In this document: piece after piece, positions 1 through 7,450 of the stretch
Layout of the letters: every line of letters starts with the position of its first letter
Numbering within the stretch: position 1 is the first letter of the stretch
The notes under the pieces: generated by a model
Seen by the model: the letters and a program-made list of their open reading frames with translations, nothing else
Databases searched by the model: none
What the model was told of the DNA's origin: nothing
Assembly: GCA_964407665.1 (NCBI GenBank)
Contig: CAYOWK010000072.1
Coordinates: 1-15,742 of the forward strand
From: CAYOWK01 sp964407665
GTDB lineage: Bacteria; Pseudomonadota; Alphaproteobacteria; Caulobacterales; Hyphomonadaceae
Reading direction: 5' to 3'
DNA: 15,742 bases
Made by a program: the position numbers and the translations under genes

Positions 1-33
1 TCTTTTCAGAAGGCCTCCTCCCAAGCAACTCCT

Positions 34-130
34 GATCCGAAAATCCTGGAGCAGGTCAGAGCAGATCAAACCATCTACCCAGGCTATAGACACTCCCGGT
101 CCGAAAACGACACTGCGGGTCCGAAAATCC
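34..130. repeat. Repeated RTCCGAAAA motifs, probable IS21-type element end
   Basis: The motif (A/G)TCCGAAAA occurs three times, within 34-46, 98-110 and 118-130. The last two lie in adjacent 20-bp units (91-110 and 111-130) that match at 15 of 20 positions. Multiple short direct repeats near a terminus are typical of IS21-family elements, so this is probably the edge of such an element whose body lies left of the window. No transposase sequence is visible in the first 150 bases, so the family assignment is an inference. Confidence 0.4.
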
Positions 131-150
131 CGGCGGACTAAAGGGCCGAC

Positions 151-390
151 CTACTCAGCACTATTCAAGACTAAGCCACGGAGATGGGCGAGTTCGCATG
201 CCAGCGCATCCCGCTCAGCTTCCAGCTCCGAAATACGCTGAAGGAGATCCCCACTCTCTCCAAATATAGGCTCTGTCGGCATACTAAGTCGAGCGCACGC
301 ACTTCTAACCAACTCGGACGGAATCTCTTCCCGTAATTTGCCCCGACCGTCGCGTCGTCGACGAGCCCTCCTAAAAAAAATGATGCTCAT
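151..390 (-). CDS. Small coiled-coil protein, function unknown
   Basis: The 79-residue product has a very basic N-terminus (RRARRRRDGRGK at about residues 7-18), then a predicted helix rich in heptads (LLQRISELEAERDALACELAHL, split here as residues 49-58 and 59-70). No signal peptide or membrane segment is seen and I recognise no family. Its ATG overlaps the stop of the upstream glycosyltransferase in an ATGA arrangement (387-390), which suggests translational coupling as the last gene of the operon. The TAG stop lies about 20 bp from IS21-like repeats, so it may be the stub of a longer gene or a natural end just spared by an insertion. It could bind the long coiled-coil protein of the same operon, but that is speculative. 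Confidence 0.5.
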   Translation of the reverse strand: MSIIFFRRARRRRDGRGKLREEIPSELVRSACARLSMPTEPIFGESGDLLQRISELEAERDALACELAHLRGLVLNSAE

Positions 391-1319
391 GCCGCGATTT
401 TGCCCACTGGAGTAGTCCCAGCCAATTTCACGTTGTCAATCAACGTCGCCATAGCTCGTTCCAATTCCCAAACTGCCCCCCCTTTTAGCTGCCCCAAAAT
501 ATCTCCGGCATTGCTCAACGCCACCTGGACCGCCGCATCCCCTCGATGACGTGATACGCCAAGATAACATTGCACTATCTCGTCATATAGGTGCCACATA
601 AAATCCCGAGAAAGATCACTATCTTCCCGATAAGATTTCTCATAAAGCACTTGCCGCCCAACAAGGCCGGCGAAATAAGGGAAGGCTTCACCTTTTCTTA
701 GATGTACTCCCAAAAGGGGGGTATCGATTTTGATTGCCCGGCCAAGACGCGCGAGCCGCCGCCACATATCGATGTCTTCGCACATCGACATGGAAGTGTC
801 GAAAAAACCCGCTCGATACAAATCTTTGCGCCGGACAACTATTGATGGGGTAACGATGTAATTTCGAGCCACCGTCAGCAAACTGGGATATATATTTCCA
901 GAGAATGACGCCGGCATCGGATGATGGGTTTGGCAAACAACTCCGTCATCATAAAAAGTCGACCAATTCGAGAAGCAAAAACTATGATCCGATTGTCGAC
1001 TCAAAACGTTAATCTGCAAGGATAACTTCTCGGGGTAATAGAAATCATCACTATCCAGAAATGCTACATAATCACCTGATGACCGAAATATTCCTATGTT
1101 GCGCGCCGCAGATGCCCCCCCATTTGGAACCTGCGTATAATCCAACCGGTCTCCGATCTCTTTCTTCAAACGACCGCAAACCTCGGCAGTGTTATCCGTG
1201 GAGCCATCGTCAACGACAACAAGCTCCCAGTCCCGCCACCGCTGCGAAACGACGCTCCGAATGGCGCGCTCGATACAGTAGCCGCGGTTATAGGTCGGCA
1301 TAACAATACTGACGTGCAT
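387..1319 (-). CDS. Family 2 glycosyltransferase (GT-A fold)
   Basis: The 310-residue product should transfer a nucleotide-activated sugar onto a growing surface glycan on the cytoplasmic face of the membrane. It opens with VSIVMPTYNR, carries the nucleotide-binding aspartates in VVVDDGSTD (about 34-42), the metal-binding DxD in FLDSDD (about 87-92), and an ED pair in CEDIDMWRRL (about 180-189) where GT2 enzymes place the catalytic base. There is no membrane segment. The frame is open up to 1376, but I chose the ATG at 1319: it gives the canonical GT2 start and has a GGGAGG-type ribosome site about 9 nt upstream, and the longer version would overlap the upstream gene. It sits 31 nt after that gene and overlaps the next by ATGA. 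Donor and acceptor cannot be read from sequence. Confidence 0.88.
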   Translation of the reverse strand: MHVSIVMPTYNRGYCIERAIRSVVSQRWRDWELVVVDDGSTDNTAEVCGRLKKEIGDRLDYTQVPNGGASAARNIGIFRSSGDYVAFLDSDDFYYPEKLSLQINVLSRQSDHSFCFSNWSTFYDDGVVCQTHHPMPASFSGNIYPSLLTVARNYIVTPSIVVRRKDLYRAGFFDTSMSMCEDIDMWRRLARLGRAIKIDTPLLGVHLRKGEAFPYFAGLVGRQVLYEKSYREDSDLSRDFMWHLYDEIVQCYLGVSRHRGDAAVQVALSNAGDILGQLKGGAVWELERAMATLIDNVKLAGTTPVGKIAA

Positions 1320-1350
1320 ACCTTCCGCCCTCCCCGAACAGAGGGGGAAA

Positions 1351-3042
1351 CTACTCGAATTGCCCAAACACGTCAAACATCACTTCGGCGCTCGGCGAGT
1401 CAAATATCTTGCCCACCAAATCCCAGTTTACCACATCCCCCGTCTTCTGCCCACCTCGGCGCGCCCTGACGGCATCAGCAAGATAGTTGTACCTGGCTCG
1501 AAGGGCTTGACTGAGTTCGCTCTCATGACCGTGACGAGGATCAGAATCCAACTCTACGAGCAAGCTAGCCGCGCTACGAAGCGCGCTTGTTGCCGACAAT
1601 GGTGCGTCAGCAACCCCCAACTGTATCATAACCCCAACCTCGTCCGCACCTACAATAGAAGTACGCTCGAGGCACTCAATCACCATCTCCACAAAGTGGT
1701 GCGGGCCATCCCCACCAAATTGCAACCCGTCAATAAATAGTAGACGATTAAACATCATCGCCGACAGCCAAAACGGCCACCGGGCTCGTGCAGTCAATGG
1801 ACCCAAATCATCGGCAGACACACTAGGAACAAGCGCGTACCCTCTACCGAGCTCCGGACAAGAAACGAAGAGTGACGAGGTCGAAACCAAAGCGCCAGAG
1901 TCCTGCATTAAAGCCACCAGTGCGCTTACATGATTCGGCAGGAACAAGTCTGCAGTATTAGCAAAAACTATGTATGTTCCTCGCGCACTTTCTGCGCCCA
2001 GATTTCTCCCATCGCCAATCCCTATCCCCCCCCCTTTGATTACACGAACATCACAAAAACTACTGCCTATAGAACCAAAGTCAAATTCGCACTCCTGCGA
2101 CCCACGATTCACCAAGATTACTTCAATATTTTTGTGTTTTTGATTCAATATATTATTCCGCACGAATAATGAACCATCGCCTTCCGGAGGAACATCAACG
2201 ACAATGCTGACGAGAGTTTGGTCAGAGACGTTACGCAACCGTTCTTCCAGCCCGCCGATCGCGCCCTCGTAAGGCGTCTGCAACAGGAAGCCCCGGAGTC
2301 CCTCCAAGAACCGCTTAGGGCTTCCTTCAATTCTGGACTTCTTAATATCATCACGATTGTCTGCGAGGCGAAGCCATAGCGCGTTGCATTCGACTAGCGA
2401 CTCGGGCCTCCGCGAGTCCTGATTAGGGTGGACACGCTGCCGGACAAAAATTCCCGGACAATGGACCAAAGGAAAATGATCCTCAGCGCGATCCCAAAAA
2501 TCATAGTCTTGTGTATACCGCAAATTTTCGTCAAAATACCCCACAGTCTCAAAAACTTTTCGCGGCAACAGCATTGTGCAGCCGTTTGTCGCTCCCCTCA
2601 ATATCGCCAGGAGAGGCTGCTTAGTCAGCATCTCTCGATTTAAAACAACGTCATACTGGTGATTATTGTCTGGGTCGACGATCATATAGTCTGAATATAA
2701 TATAACATCGCCGCCCCCTAGGTTTCTGAGAAATTCCACCTGTTGTGCCGTTTTCTCCGAAACAAACAAATCATCATGGCTTAACCATGAAAATATTTCA
2801 CCCTTCATATTTCGGGCGCCAGTATTGAGGGCCGCAGCAACGCCGCCATTTTCCTGATATATATACCGAACGCGCGGGATATAAGGCTCCACGGCCCGCC
2901 GCGTAGCCCCATCATCTGGGGACCCATCGTCAACGACGATTACTTCGATATTTTTGTAAGTCTGATTAAGCGCGCTTTCGATAGCCTGCGCTACATAGTT
3001 GGCCCCTTTGTAGACGGGTATAACAACAGAAACGAGGGGCAT
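1351..3042 (-). CDS. Tandem GT2 glycosyltransferase, second domain degenerate
   Basis: The 563-residue product carries two GT-A modules. The first (about 1-270) begins PLVSVVIPVY, has VVDDGS (about 37-41), LSHDD (87-91) in place of the usual DxD, and DYDFW (about 179-183). The second (about 277-500) keeps the fold signature, with VSIVVD, a strand ending VILVNRGS, and a GDGRNLGA segment. However, the aspartates of the DDGS motif are replaced (VNRGS, about 311-315) and the DxD site reads ANTAD (361-365). It is therefore likely to be a structural or binding domain rather than a second active site. The start at 3042 is preferred over an ATG at 3060 because AAGGCGA lies just upstream and the protein then opens with the canonical strand. 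It begins 18 nt after the methyltransferase stop, in the same operon. Confidence 0.85.
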   Translation of the reverse strand: MPLVSVVIPVYKGANYVAQAIESALNQTYKNIEVIVVDDGSPDDGATRRAVEPYIPRVRYIYQENGGVAAALNTGARNMKGEIFSWLSHDDLFVSEKTAQQVEFLRNLGGGDVILYSDYMIVDPDNNHQYDVVLNREMLTKQPLLAILRGATNGCTMLLPRKVFETVGYFDENLRYTQDYDFWDRAEDHFPLVHCPGIFVRQRVHPNQDSRRPESLVECNALWLRLADNRDDIKKSRIEGSPKRFLEGLRGFLLQTPYEGAIGGLEERLRNVSDQTLVSIVVDVPPEGDGSLFVRNNILNQKHKNIEVILVNRGSQECEFDFGSIGSSFCDVRVIKGGGIGIGDGRNLGAESARGTYIVFANTADLFLPNHVSALVALMQDSGALVSTSSLFVSCPELGRGYALVPSVSADDLGPLTARARWPFWLSAMMFNRLLFIDGLQFGGDGPHHFVEMVIECLERTSIVGADEVGVMIQLGVADAPLSATSALRSAASLLVELDSDPRHGHESELSQALRARYNYLADAVRARRGGQKTGDVVNWDLVGKIFDSPSAEVMFDVFGQFE

Positions 3043-3060
3043 TTCGCCTTGGGGCCACAT

Positions 3061-5525
3061 TTACTCATCACCCAATCTTGCTACACTTGGTTCAGCCACG
3101 CCGGACGCAACCTTATTAGATTGCCGCGCATCATCCCCTGTTGTTTTTTTCCAGTATACTGCGGCGCCATCAATGTCGATAACCTTCTCCACAATGTTGT
3201 GCCGAGCCCGGTAATCGTCGACGGCCTTTCGACACGGCCTAAGGCCAAAGTCATCAATTATCACATACCCACCCGAGGATAGTTTTGGGTATAGATATTC
3301 CAGCGCCTGTATTGTAGATTCATACATATCCCCATCCAAGCGCAGAACGGCGATCTGCTCGATCGGCGCGGCAGGTAGCGTCTCCGAGAACCAGCCCTCA
3401 AGGAATCGCACCTGATCATCCAACAATTGATATGCGGCGAAGTTCTGAGCAACCTCACTTCGGCTAACTCTAAGTTGCTCGTAGGTGTGATGAACGTCCC
3501 CATCGTCTGCTGGATACTGCTCGGGCGATGGCGGTGGGAGGCCGTTGAACGAATCTGCGACCCATACCGCTCTATCTTTTATGTTATGCGCAGCGAAGAT
3601 GCCTCGGGCATATATGCATGCCCCGCCTCGCCATACGCCCGTCTCGACGAAATCGCCTTTCACTCCCTCCAAGATTACCCTCTCCAACAAAATGCGAATA
3701 TTTCGCATTCGTCGCAGACCAATCATGGTCAGAGCACTGGCTGGCCAATCCCGCCCTAACTCGCGCACTTCGGGGTCATAGTCACTGGACCATGGACTCA
3801 TGGGTTTGTCGCGGTAAATAATGCCCGTTAGACACTGCTCGAGGAGATCCAAGTATGATCTGCGCATGCTATCCGCAGCACCCCTTCTGACGCCAATTTC
3901 GTCAGCCGGAGGCAGTTTTTGTTGCCTCTCGTATAGTTCTTCGAAGTGTGTAATCTTTCCCAGTATCCGCGCCATAAGTTCTGGAGTCTGCACGTCTACC
4001 AAATATCGGAGTTTATTATTTTGTGTGATCAACTCTTCATTTTCATTTCTCACTTGGTCAAGTTGATGCGCTACTGATTCACTGGCTTGGATAAGAGCGT
4101 CGACCTCCCTATTCAGAAGCGTCGCGTCTTCGAGGTCCGCATTTTTTTCTTGTCTATGATCACTGTCATTCTCAGGTGGCAGGTCGACCCTGGCGCTGCC
4201 TACCTTGTGGCATTGGCCAGCGTAACGGTCGACTTGAGATCTGATGTTAGATTTGGCGCAGGATACTATTCGCCGTAGAGCCGCTACTTCCCCTTCACGC
4301 TCCTTCAGCTCCGCCTCGAGAGACGCANNNNNNNNNNNNNNNNNNNNNNNNNNNNNNNNNNNNNNNNNNNNNNNNNNNNNNNNNNNNNNNNNNNNNNNNN
4401 NNNNNNNNNNNNNNNNNNNNNNNNNNNCGCCGCCCGCTCCTCCGCGCTCGCAGCCTCAAGTCGCGCCGCGCGCTCCTCCGCCTCATGAAGCACCTCCCGT
4501 AGAGCCGCTACTTCCCCTTCACGCTCCTTCAGCTCCGCCTCGAGAGACGCATGCTCGGCAGTCATTGCCTCCTGCGCCGCCCGCTCCTCCGCGCTCGCAG
4601 CCTCAAGTCGCGCCGCGCGCTCCTCCGCCCCCAATAGGTTGCTCAACAACTCGAGCGCGTCCCTCTCCACTTCGCCGCTCAACAAAATTTGCCTGGCATG
4701 ATCGTTTTGAAGTCGGAATATATCCGAATTTAAATCGCTTATTTTATCAGCATAACCAGCAACAAGAACGCGCTGCTCTCCCAACTCCACCTCTTTGCGA
4801 CGGAGATCCAGCTGGGACTCTTGAAGCAGCGCCTGAAGATCAAAAAACTCCGCACCCAATGCGGCAAGTCGACGCCGCTCTCGGCGAAGAGCAGCATTGG
4901 ATAACTCAGTTTGCCCATGGAATTTTGCCAACTCCGATCGAGCAAGTTGCAACTCGTGAAACCAATTCTCTCCTTGTCGCTTTGAATCTTCTAGCGCCGC
5001 ATTGAGCTCAACAGCCGCCAAATCCGCACGAACCAATCGTTCAGATTTTGCATAGAGATCCGCCTGCAAATTCGCTATTTCGTGCGCAGCACTCCCTTGC
5101 GCGAAGTTTAGGCGCGCCAATTCTTCAGCAACACTCGACAATTTGCTGCGGAGCTCAATATTTTGCTCTAAAATAGCTGAATGGTCTCCTTCAAAATCAG
5201 GCGCGCAAACCTTCGACTCATACGTTTGTGGCGACACAAGAACAGCCGCCTGGAACTGCGCGGCCTCTCGGCGCAGATCGCGATTCTCTTGCTGCAGCGC
5301 CCCACAACGGATTGTTAACTCATTGAGCTGAACGCCTACAGCCAGATTGGAACTCCGCAGCCTTTCGCTCGTCCTGCGTAGGTCTGCAAGATTCTGATTT
5401 GCGGCCAGTAGCTGGTTGTACACGACGCGAACTTGTGGAATAGTCAAAATTAGGGATTTGAGACTACCCCTAATCGCCCCCTTAGCCCGCTGCCCCAGAG
5501 AGCGTGACAGAATTCGATCAGACAT
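3061..5525 (-). CDS. Coiled-coil rod fused to TylF-type O-methyltransferase (spans assembly gap)
   Basis: I read this as one gene interrupted only by the N run. The N-terminal part is charged, heptad-rich coiled coil from about residue 40 to 470, including a 49-residue tandem repeat. The last ~330 residues form a TylF/macrocin O-methyltransferase domain: SAM-binding FVETGVWRGG, ADSFNGLP, and metal-binding acidic residues in LRLDGDMYEST and IIDDFG, as in the Mg-dependent sugar methyltransferases TylF and MycF. Left of the gap the methyltransferase frame stays open from 4053 up to 4326 and there reads the same repeat peptide (SLEAELKEREGEVAALR). A gap of 23 bp, or 23 plus a multiple of 147, restores one frame. 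With 23 bp the protein is 795 residues from the ATG at 5525; a GTG at 5537 is an alternative. It heads the glycosyltransferase operon. The glycan-methyltransferase role is inferred. Confidence 0.75.
4273..4629 (-). repeat. 147-bp coding tandem repeat (49 residues, seven heptads)
   Basis: The unit runs 4482-4628 and restarts at 4481. The stretches 4575-4629 and 4428-4482 are identical over 55 bp, and 4497-4551 is identical to 4273-4327 over 55 bp. The encoded unit begins AEERAARLEAASAEERAAQE and ends EVAALREVLHE, 49 residues in all, exactly seven heptads. At least two copies exist; the last one departs after ALR into RIVSAC. No base differences are seen between copies in the parts that can be compared, which suggests recent duplication. 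Confidence 0.9.
4328..4427. other. Assembly gap (100 N) inside the coiled-coil repeat
   Basis: The run is exactly 100 N, so it is a placeholder. Each flank is a 55-bp sequence present again in the neighbouring repeat copy, as expected where a de Bruijn assembler stopped at a repeat. From the 147-bp periodicity the true length should be 23 bp or 23 plus a multiple of 147. Confidence 0.9.
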
Positions 5526-5700
5526 TATAGCTACCACGCCAGCGGAAGATTTGATGATCTACAAGAATGCAGCCGAATTCGATCGACACAGGGCTTCTCG
5601 TTCAGTATTCGCATTTGAAATAGCCGCTGGCGCCACAAGTTGACAAGCAGAAAATTTTGGGCAGGACGACTATCGATTCGACACGGGAAGGATCTGATAG
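5526..5700. promoter_or_regulatory. Divergent intergenic region
   Basis: This 175-bp region separates the leftward glycan operon from the rightward monooxygenase-like gene and must hold promoters for both if they are expressed. On the minus strand TTGTCA (5641-5646) lies 18 nt before TATTTC, a weak sigma70-like pair. On the plus strand a perfect TTGACA is present at 5640-5645 but no good -10 box follows at 16-18 nt. A ribosome site GGAAGG stands upstream of the ATG at 5701. No clear operator was found. Confidence 0.3.
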
Positions 5701-5994
5701 ATGATCGTAGTTGTCGTCACGCTGAGTGTCCCCATTGAGGAGGTGGCAGCCTTCATCGAAGTCATGGAGCGGCTAGTGGTCGCTTCACGGCGTGAGTCCG
5801 GCGTGATCGAATACAGCTTTGCCATCGACATTCTTGACAAGTCGTTGATACGAATACTTGAGATATACCAAGGCCAATCTGCTCTAGACCTCCACATGAC
5901 TTCGAAGCACTTTCTTGAGTGGCGCGAAGCGAGCAGACACTACACACGTGTCGATCGACGCATCCTCAACACTATTGACTCACCCCCAGCCTAG
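5701..5994 (+). CDS. Antibiotic biosynthesis monooxygenase (ABM) domain protein
   Basis: The 97-residue product has the length and layout of single-domain ABM/YgiN-like proteins, which are small dimeric alpha-beta ferredoxin-like folds. It shows an N-terminal strand (IVVVVTLSV), a helix with RRESGVIEYSFAID matching the usual ARxExGxxxY segment, a strand IRILEIYQGQSALDLHMTSK matching the family's E-x-W/Y ... A-L-x-x-H segment, and a following FLEW helix. Members oxidise quinols or aromatic substrates without a cofactor, or degrade haem; which applies here cannot be told. The start has GGAAGG about 8 nt upstream. It stands alone, divergent from the glycan operon, and its stop is 5 bp from the edge of an IS copy, so any downstream partner may have been displaced. 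Confidence 0.8.
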   Translation: MIVVVVTLSVPIEEVAAFIEVMERLVVASRRESGVIEYSFAIDILDKSLIRILEIYQGQSALDLHMTSKHFLEWREASRHYTRVDRRILNTIDSPPA

Positions 5995-6054
5995 TTAGGG
6001 GTGGTGCGGTTTGTCTGAACGGGTTCCGGGGCCTGGATAAGTGGATGTCCGTCG

Positions 6055-6154
6055 NNNNNNNNNNNNNNNNNNNNNNNNNNNNNNNNNNNNNNNNNNNNNN
6101 NNNNNNNNNNNNNNNNNNNNNNNNNNNNNNNNNNNNNNNNNNNNNNNNNNNNNN
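6055..6154. other. Assembly gap (100 N) inside element A copy 1
   Basis: This is a placeholder of exactly 100 N. The 55 bp on each side (6000-6054 and 6155-6209) are identical to 8940-8994 and 9336-9390 of copy 2. If copy 1 matches copy 2 internally, the missing sequence is about 341 bp. Confidence 0.88.
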
Positions 6155-6210
6155 TGTCCATCGCCCGCAACTGGCTCGGCTCCGTCACCGGAGCCATGCG
6201 CAAGAGATAC

Positions 6211-6223
6211 TGGTCTGAGCCCC
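6211..6223 (+). repeat. Left terminal inverted repeat of the IS407-group element
   Basis: The sequence TGGTCTGAGCCCC is perfectly inverted at 7434-7446. Outside it lies the ATAC target duplication. Confidence 0.88.
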
Positions 6224-6267
6224 GCGTGGTCCCGTTTGAATGGAGAGCCCGTCACCTAGAGACGGAC

Positions 6268-6531
6268 ATGCGAAAGAGCCGATTTACGGAAGAACAGATC
6301 ATCGCGATCCTGGCCGAGCAGGAGCGTGGCGTGCCGACAGCGGATGTCTGTCGCAAGCACGGGTTGAGCACGGCAACTTTCTACAAATTCAAAGCGAAGT
6401 ACGGCGGGATGGACATCACCGACGCCCGGAAACTGAAACTGCTCGAGACCGAGAACTTACGGTTAAAGCGGACGCTGGCGGACGCGATGCTGGACAACGT
6501 CGTCCTGAAAGACTTGCTGGGAAAGAGCTGA
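6268..6531 (+). CDS. IS3-family transposase OrfA (helix-turn-helix)
   Basis: The 87-residue product binds the IS ends through a helix-turn-helix. It begins MRKSRFTEEQIIAIL, followed by ADVCRKHGLSTATFYKFKAK as the recognition helix region, then YGGMDITDARKLKLLETENL and a leucine-zipper-like tail ending LLGKS, the normal size and layout for IS407-group OrfA. The ATG at 6268 was chosen over an upstream in-frame start at 6196 because the latter lies outside the IS end at 6211. The OrfAB fusion would arise by -1 frameshifting at 6519-6525. Confidence 0.9.
   Translation: MRKSRFTEEQIIAILAEQERGVPTADVCRKHGLSTATFYKFKAKYGGMDITDARKLKLLETENLRLKRTLADAMLDNVVLKDLLGKS
6519..6525 (+). other. Slippery heptamer GGGAAAG for -1 frameshifting
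   Basis: In the orfA frame this reads G GGA AAG, a classic X XXY YYZ heptamer, two codons before the orfA stop (6529-6531). Slipping back one base enters the orfB frame as Glu-Leu-Thr-Thr, the usual start of OrfB in this group. Confidence 0.7.
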
Positions 6532-7381
6532 CGACGCCCCAATCGAAGCGGGACGCGGCGTTGAAGGCGACGGCGATGCACGACATCTCCAGCGCCGGGC
6601 CTGCCGGCTGGCCAGCGTCGATCCGAAAACAGTGAGGCGGGTGCCCGAGCCGGACAGTCCGGAGATCCGGGCCCGCATGCGTGAGGTGGCGAGCGAACGC
6701 CGTCGGCTCGGCTATCGCCGTATCGGCCTCATGCTCAGGAGGGATGGTATCGTCATGAACCACAAGAAGCTGCGCCGGCTCTATCGCGAGGAAGGGCTGG
6801 CCGTGAAGCGACGACGGGGGCGCAAGCGGGCGACGGGCACGCGCGAGCCCATGGCTCTGCCCGTTGGTCCCACGAAGCGCTGGAGCCTCGACTTCCTCGC
6901 CGACACGTTCGGCGTGAGCCGGCGCTTCCGCATTCTTGCGGTGATCGCCGATTACACGCGGGAGTGCCTGACGCTGGTTGCGGACACCTCCCTGTCGGGC
7001 CAGCGTGTGGCCCGGGAGCTGGACGCCGTGATCCGGCTCTACGGCAAGCCGGACGTCGTGGTCAGCGACAACGGCAGCGAACTGACCAGTCGCGCCATCC
7101 TCGAATGGCAGAATGAGAGCGGGGTCAACTGGCACTACATCTCGCCGGGCAAGCCGCAGCAAAACGGCTTCATCGAAAGCTTCAACGCCCGGCTAAGGGA
7201 CGAACTCTTGAACGAGGAGGTATTCGACAGCCTTAACCACGCCCGCAAGGCGCTGGCCATCTGGCGCCACGACTACAACCATGTGCGACCGCACTCGGCT
7301 CGGGGCGGCATCCCGCCCGCGGCCGCGCACGGCTCGCTTGAGCTGTGTGGGGGCTCCACTCCCCGCGCGCTCGCATCGTGA
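6525..7381 (+). pseudogene. IS3-family transposase OrfB, broken by a one-base deletion
   Basis: The catalytic DDE integrase subunit reads in the -1 frame from 6525 (ELTTPQSKRDAALK) until about 6589. There one base, probably a C in TCTCCCAG, is missing, and the normal continuation QRRACRLASVDPKTVRRV moves to the next frame. From 6632 the rest is open: LGYRRIGLMLRRDG, RWSLDFLADTF with the first Asp, VVSDNGSELTS with the second Asp, and NGFIESFNARLRDE with Glu exactly 35 residues later, so DD(35)E is intact. The frame break would prevent a full fusion protein. A sequencing error is the alternative explanation. Confidence 0.8.
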
Positions 7382-7433
7382 GAAAAACCGAGTTATGAAA
7401 CCCTTGGACTCTCCGAATGGATGAAGGAGCCGA

Positions 7434-7446
7434 GGGGCTCAGACCA
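7434..7446 (-). repeat. Right terminal inverted repeat of the IS407-group element
   Basis: The sequence GGGGCTCAGACCA is the inverse of the left end and is followed by ATAC (7447-7450). Confidence 0.88.
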
Positions 7447-7450
7447 ATAC

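Larger units (their letters stand above)
6211..7446 (+). mobile_element. IS3-family (IS407-group) insertion sequence with 4-bp target duplication
   Basis: The ends are TGGTCTGAGCCCC at 6211-6223 and its inverse at 7434-7446, giving an element of 1236 bp. It is flanked by ATAC on both sides (6207-6210 and 7447-7450), a 4-bp direct repeat as expected for the IS407 group. It carries orfA and orfB with a GGGAAAG slippery heptamer between them. It lies inside element A copy 1, so it inserted after that element. A one-base deletion in orfB probably makes this copy inactive unless it is a sequencing error. Confidence 0.9.

Noticed and set aside
3049..3282. Small plus-strand ORFs over the glycosyltransferase operon
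   Set aside because: They overlap strongly supported minus-strand genes and show no motif or ribosome site.
3061..4053. Separate methyltransferase gene starting at the GTG at 4053
   Set aside because: The frame remains open upstream to the gap and encodes the coiled-coil repeat found on the other side, so an internal GTG without a strong ribosome site is not a convincing start.
4273..4629. CRISPR array or phage repeat
   Set aside because: The repeats are long, directly abutting and in frame with a coding coiled coil, with no spacers.
4244..5005. Proline-rich plus-strand ORF
   Set aside because: It is the complement of the Ala/Glu/Arg-rich coiled-coil repeat; proline- and serine-rich composition is what that shadow gives.
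6416..7162. 248-codon minus-strand ORF
   Set aside because: It lies antisense to a transposase OrfB with intact DD(35)E, and its composition is that of a shadow frame.
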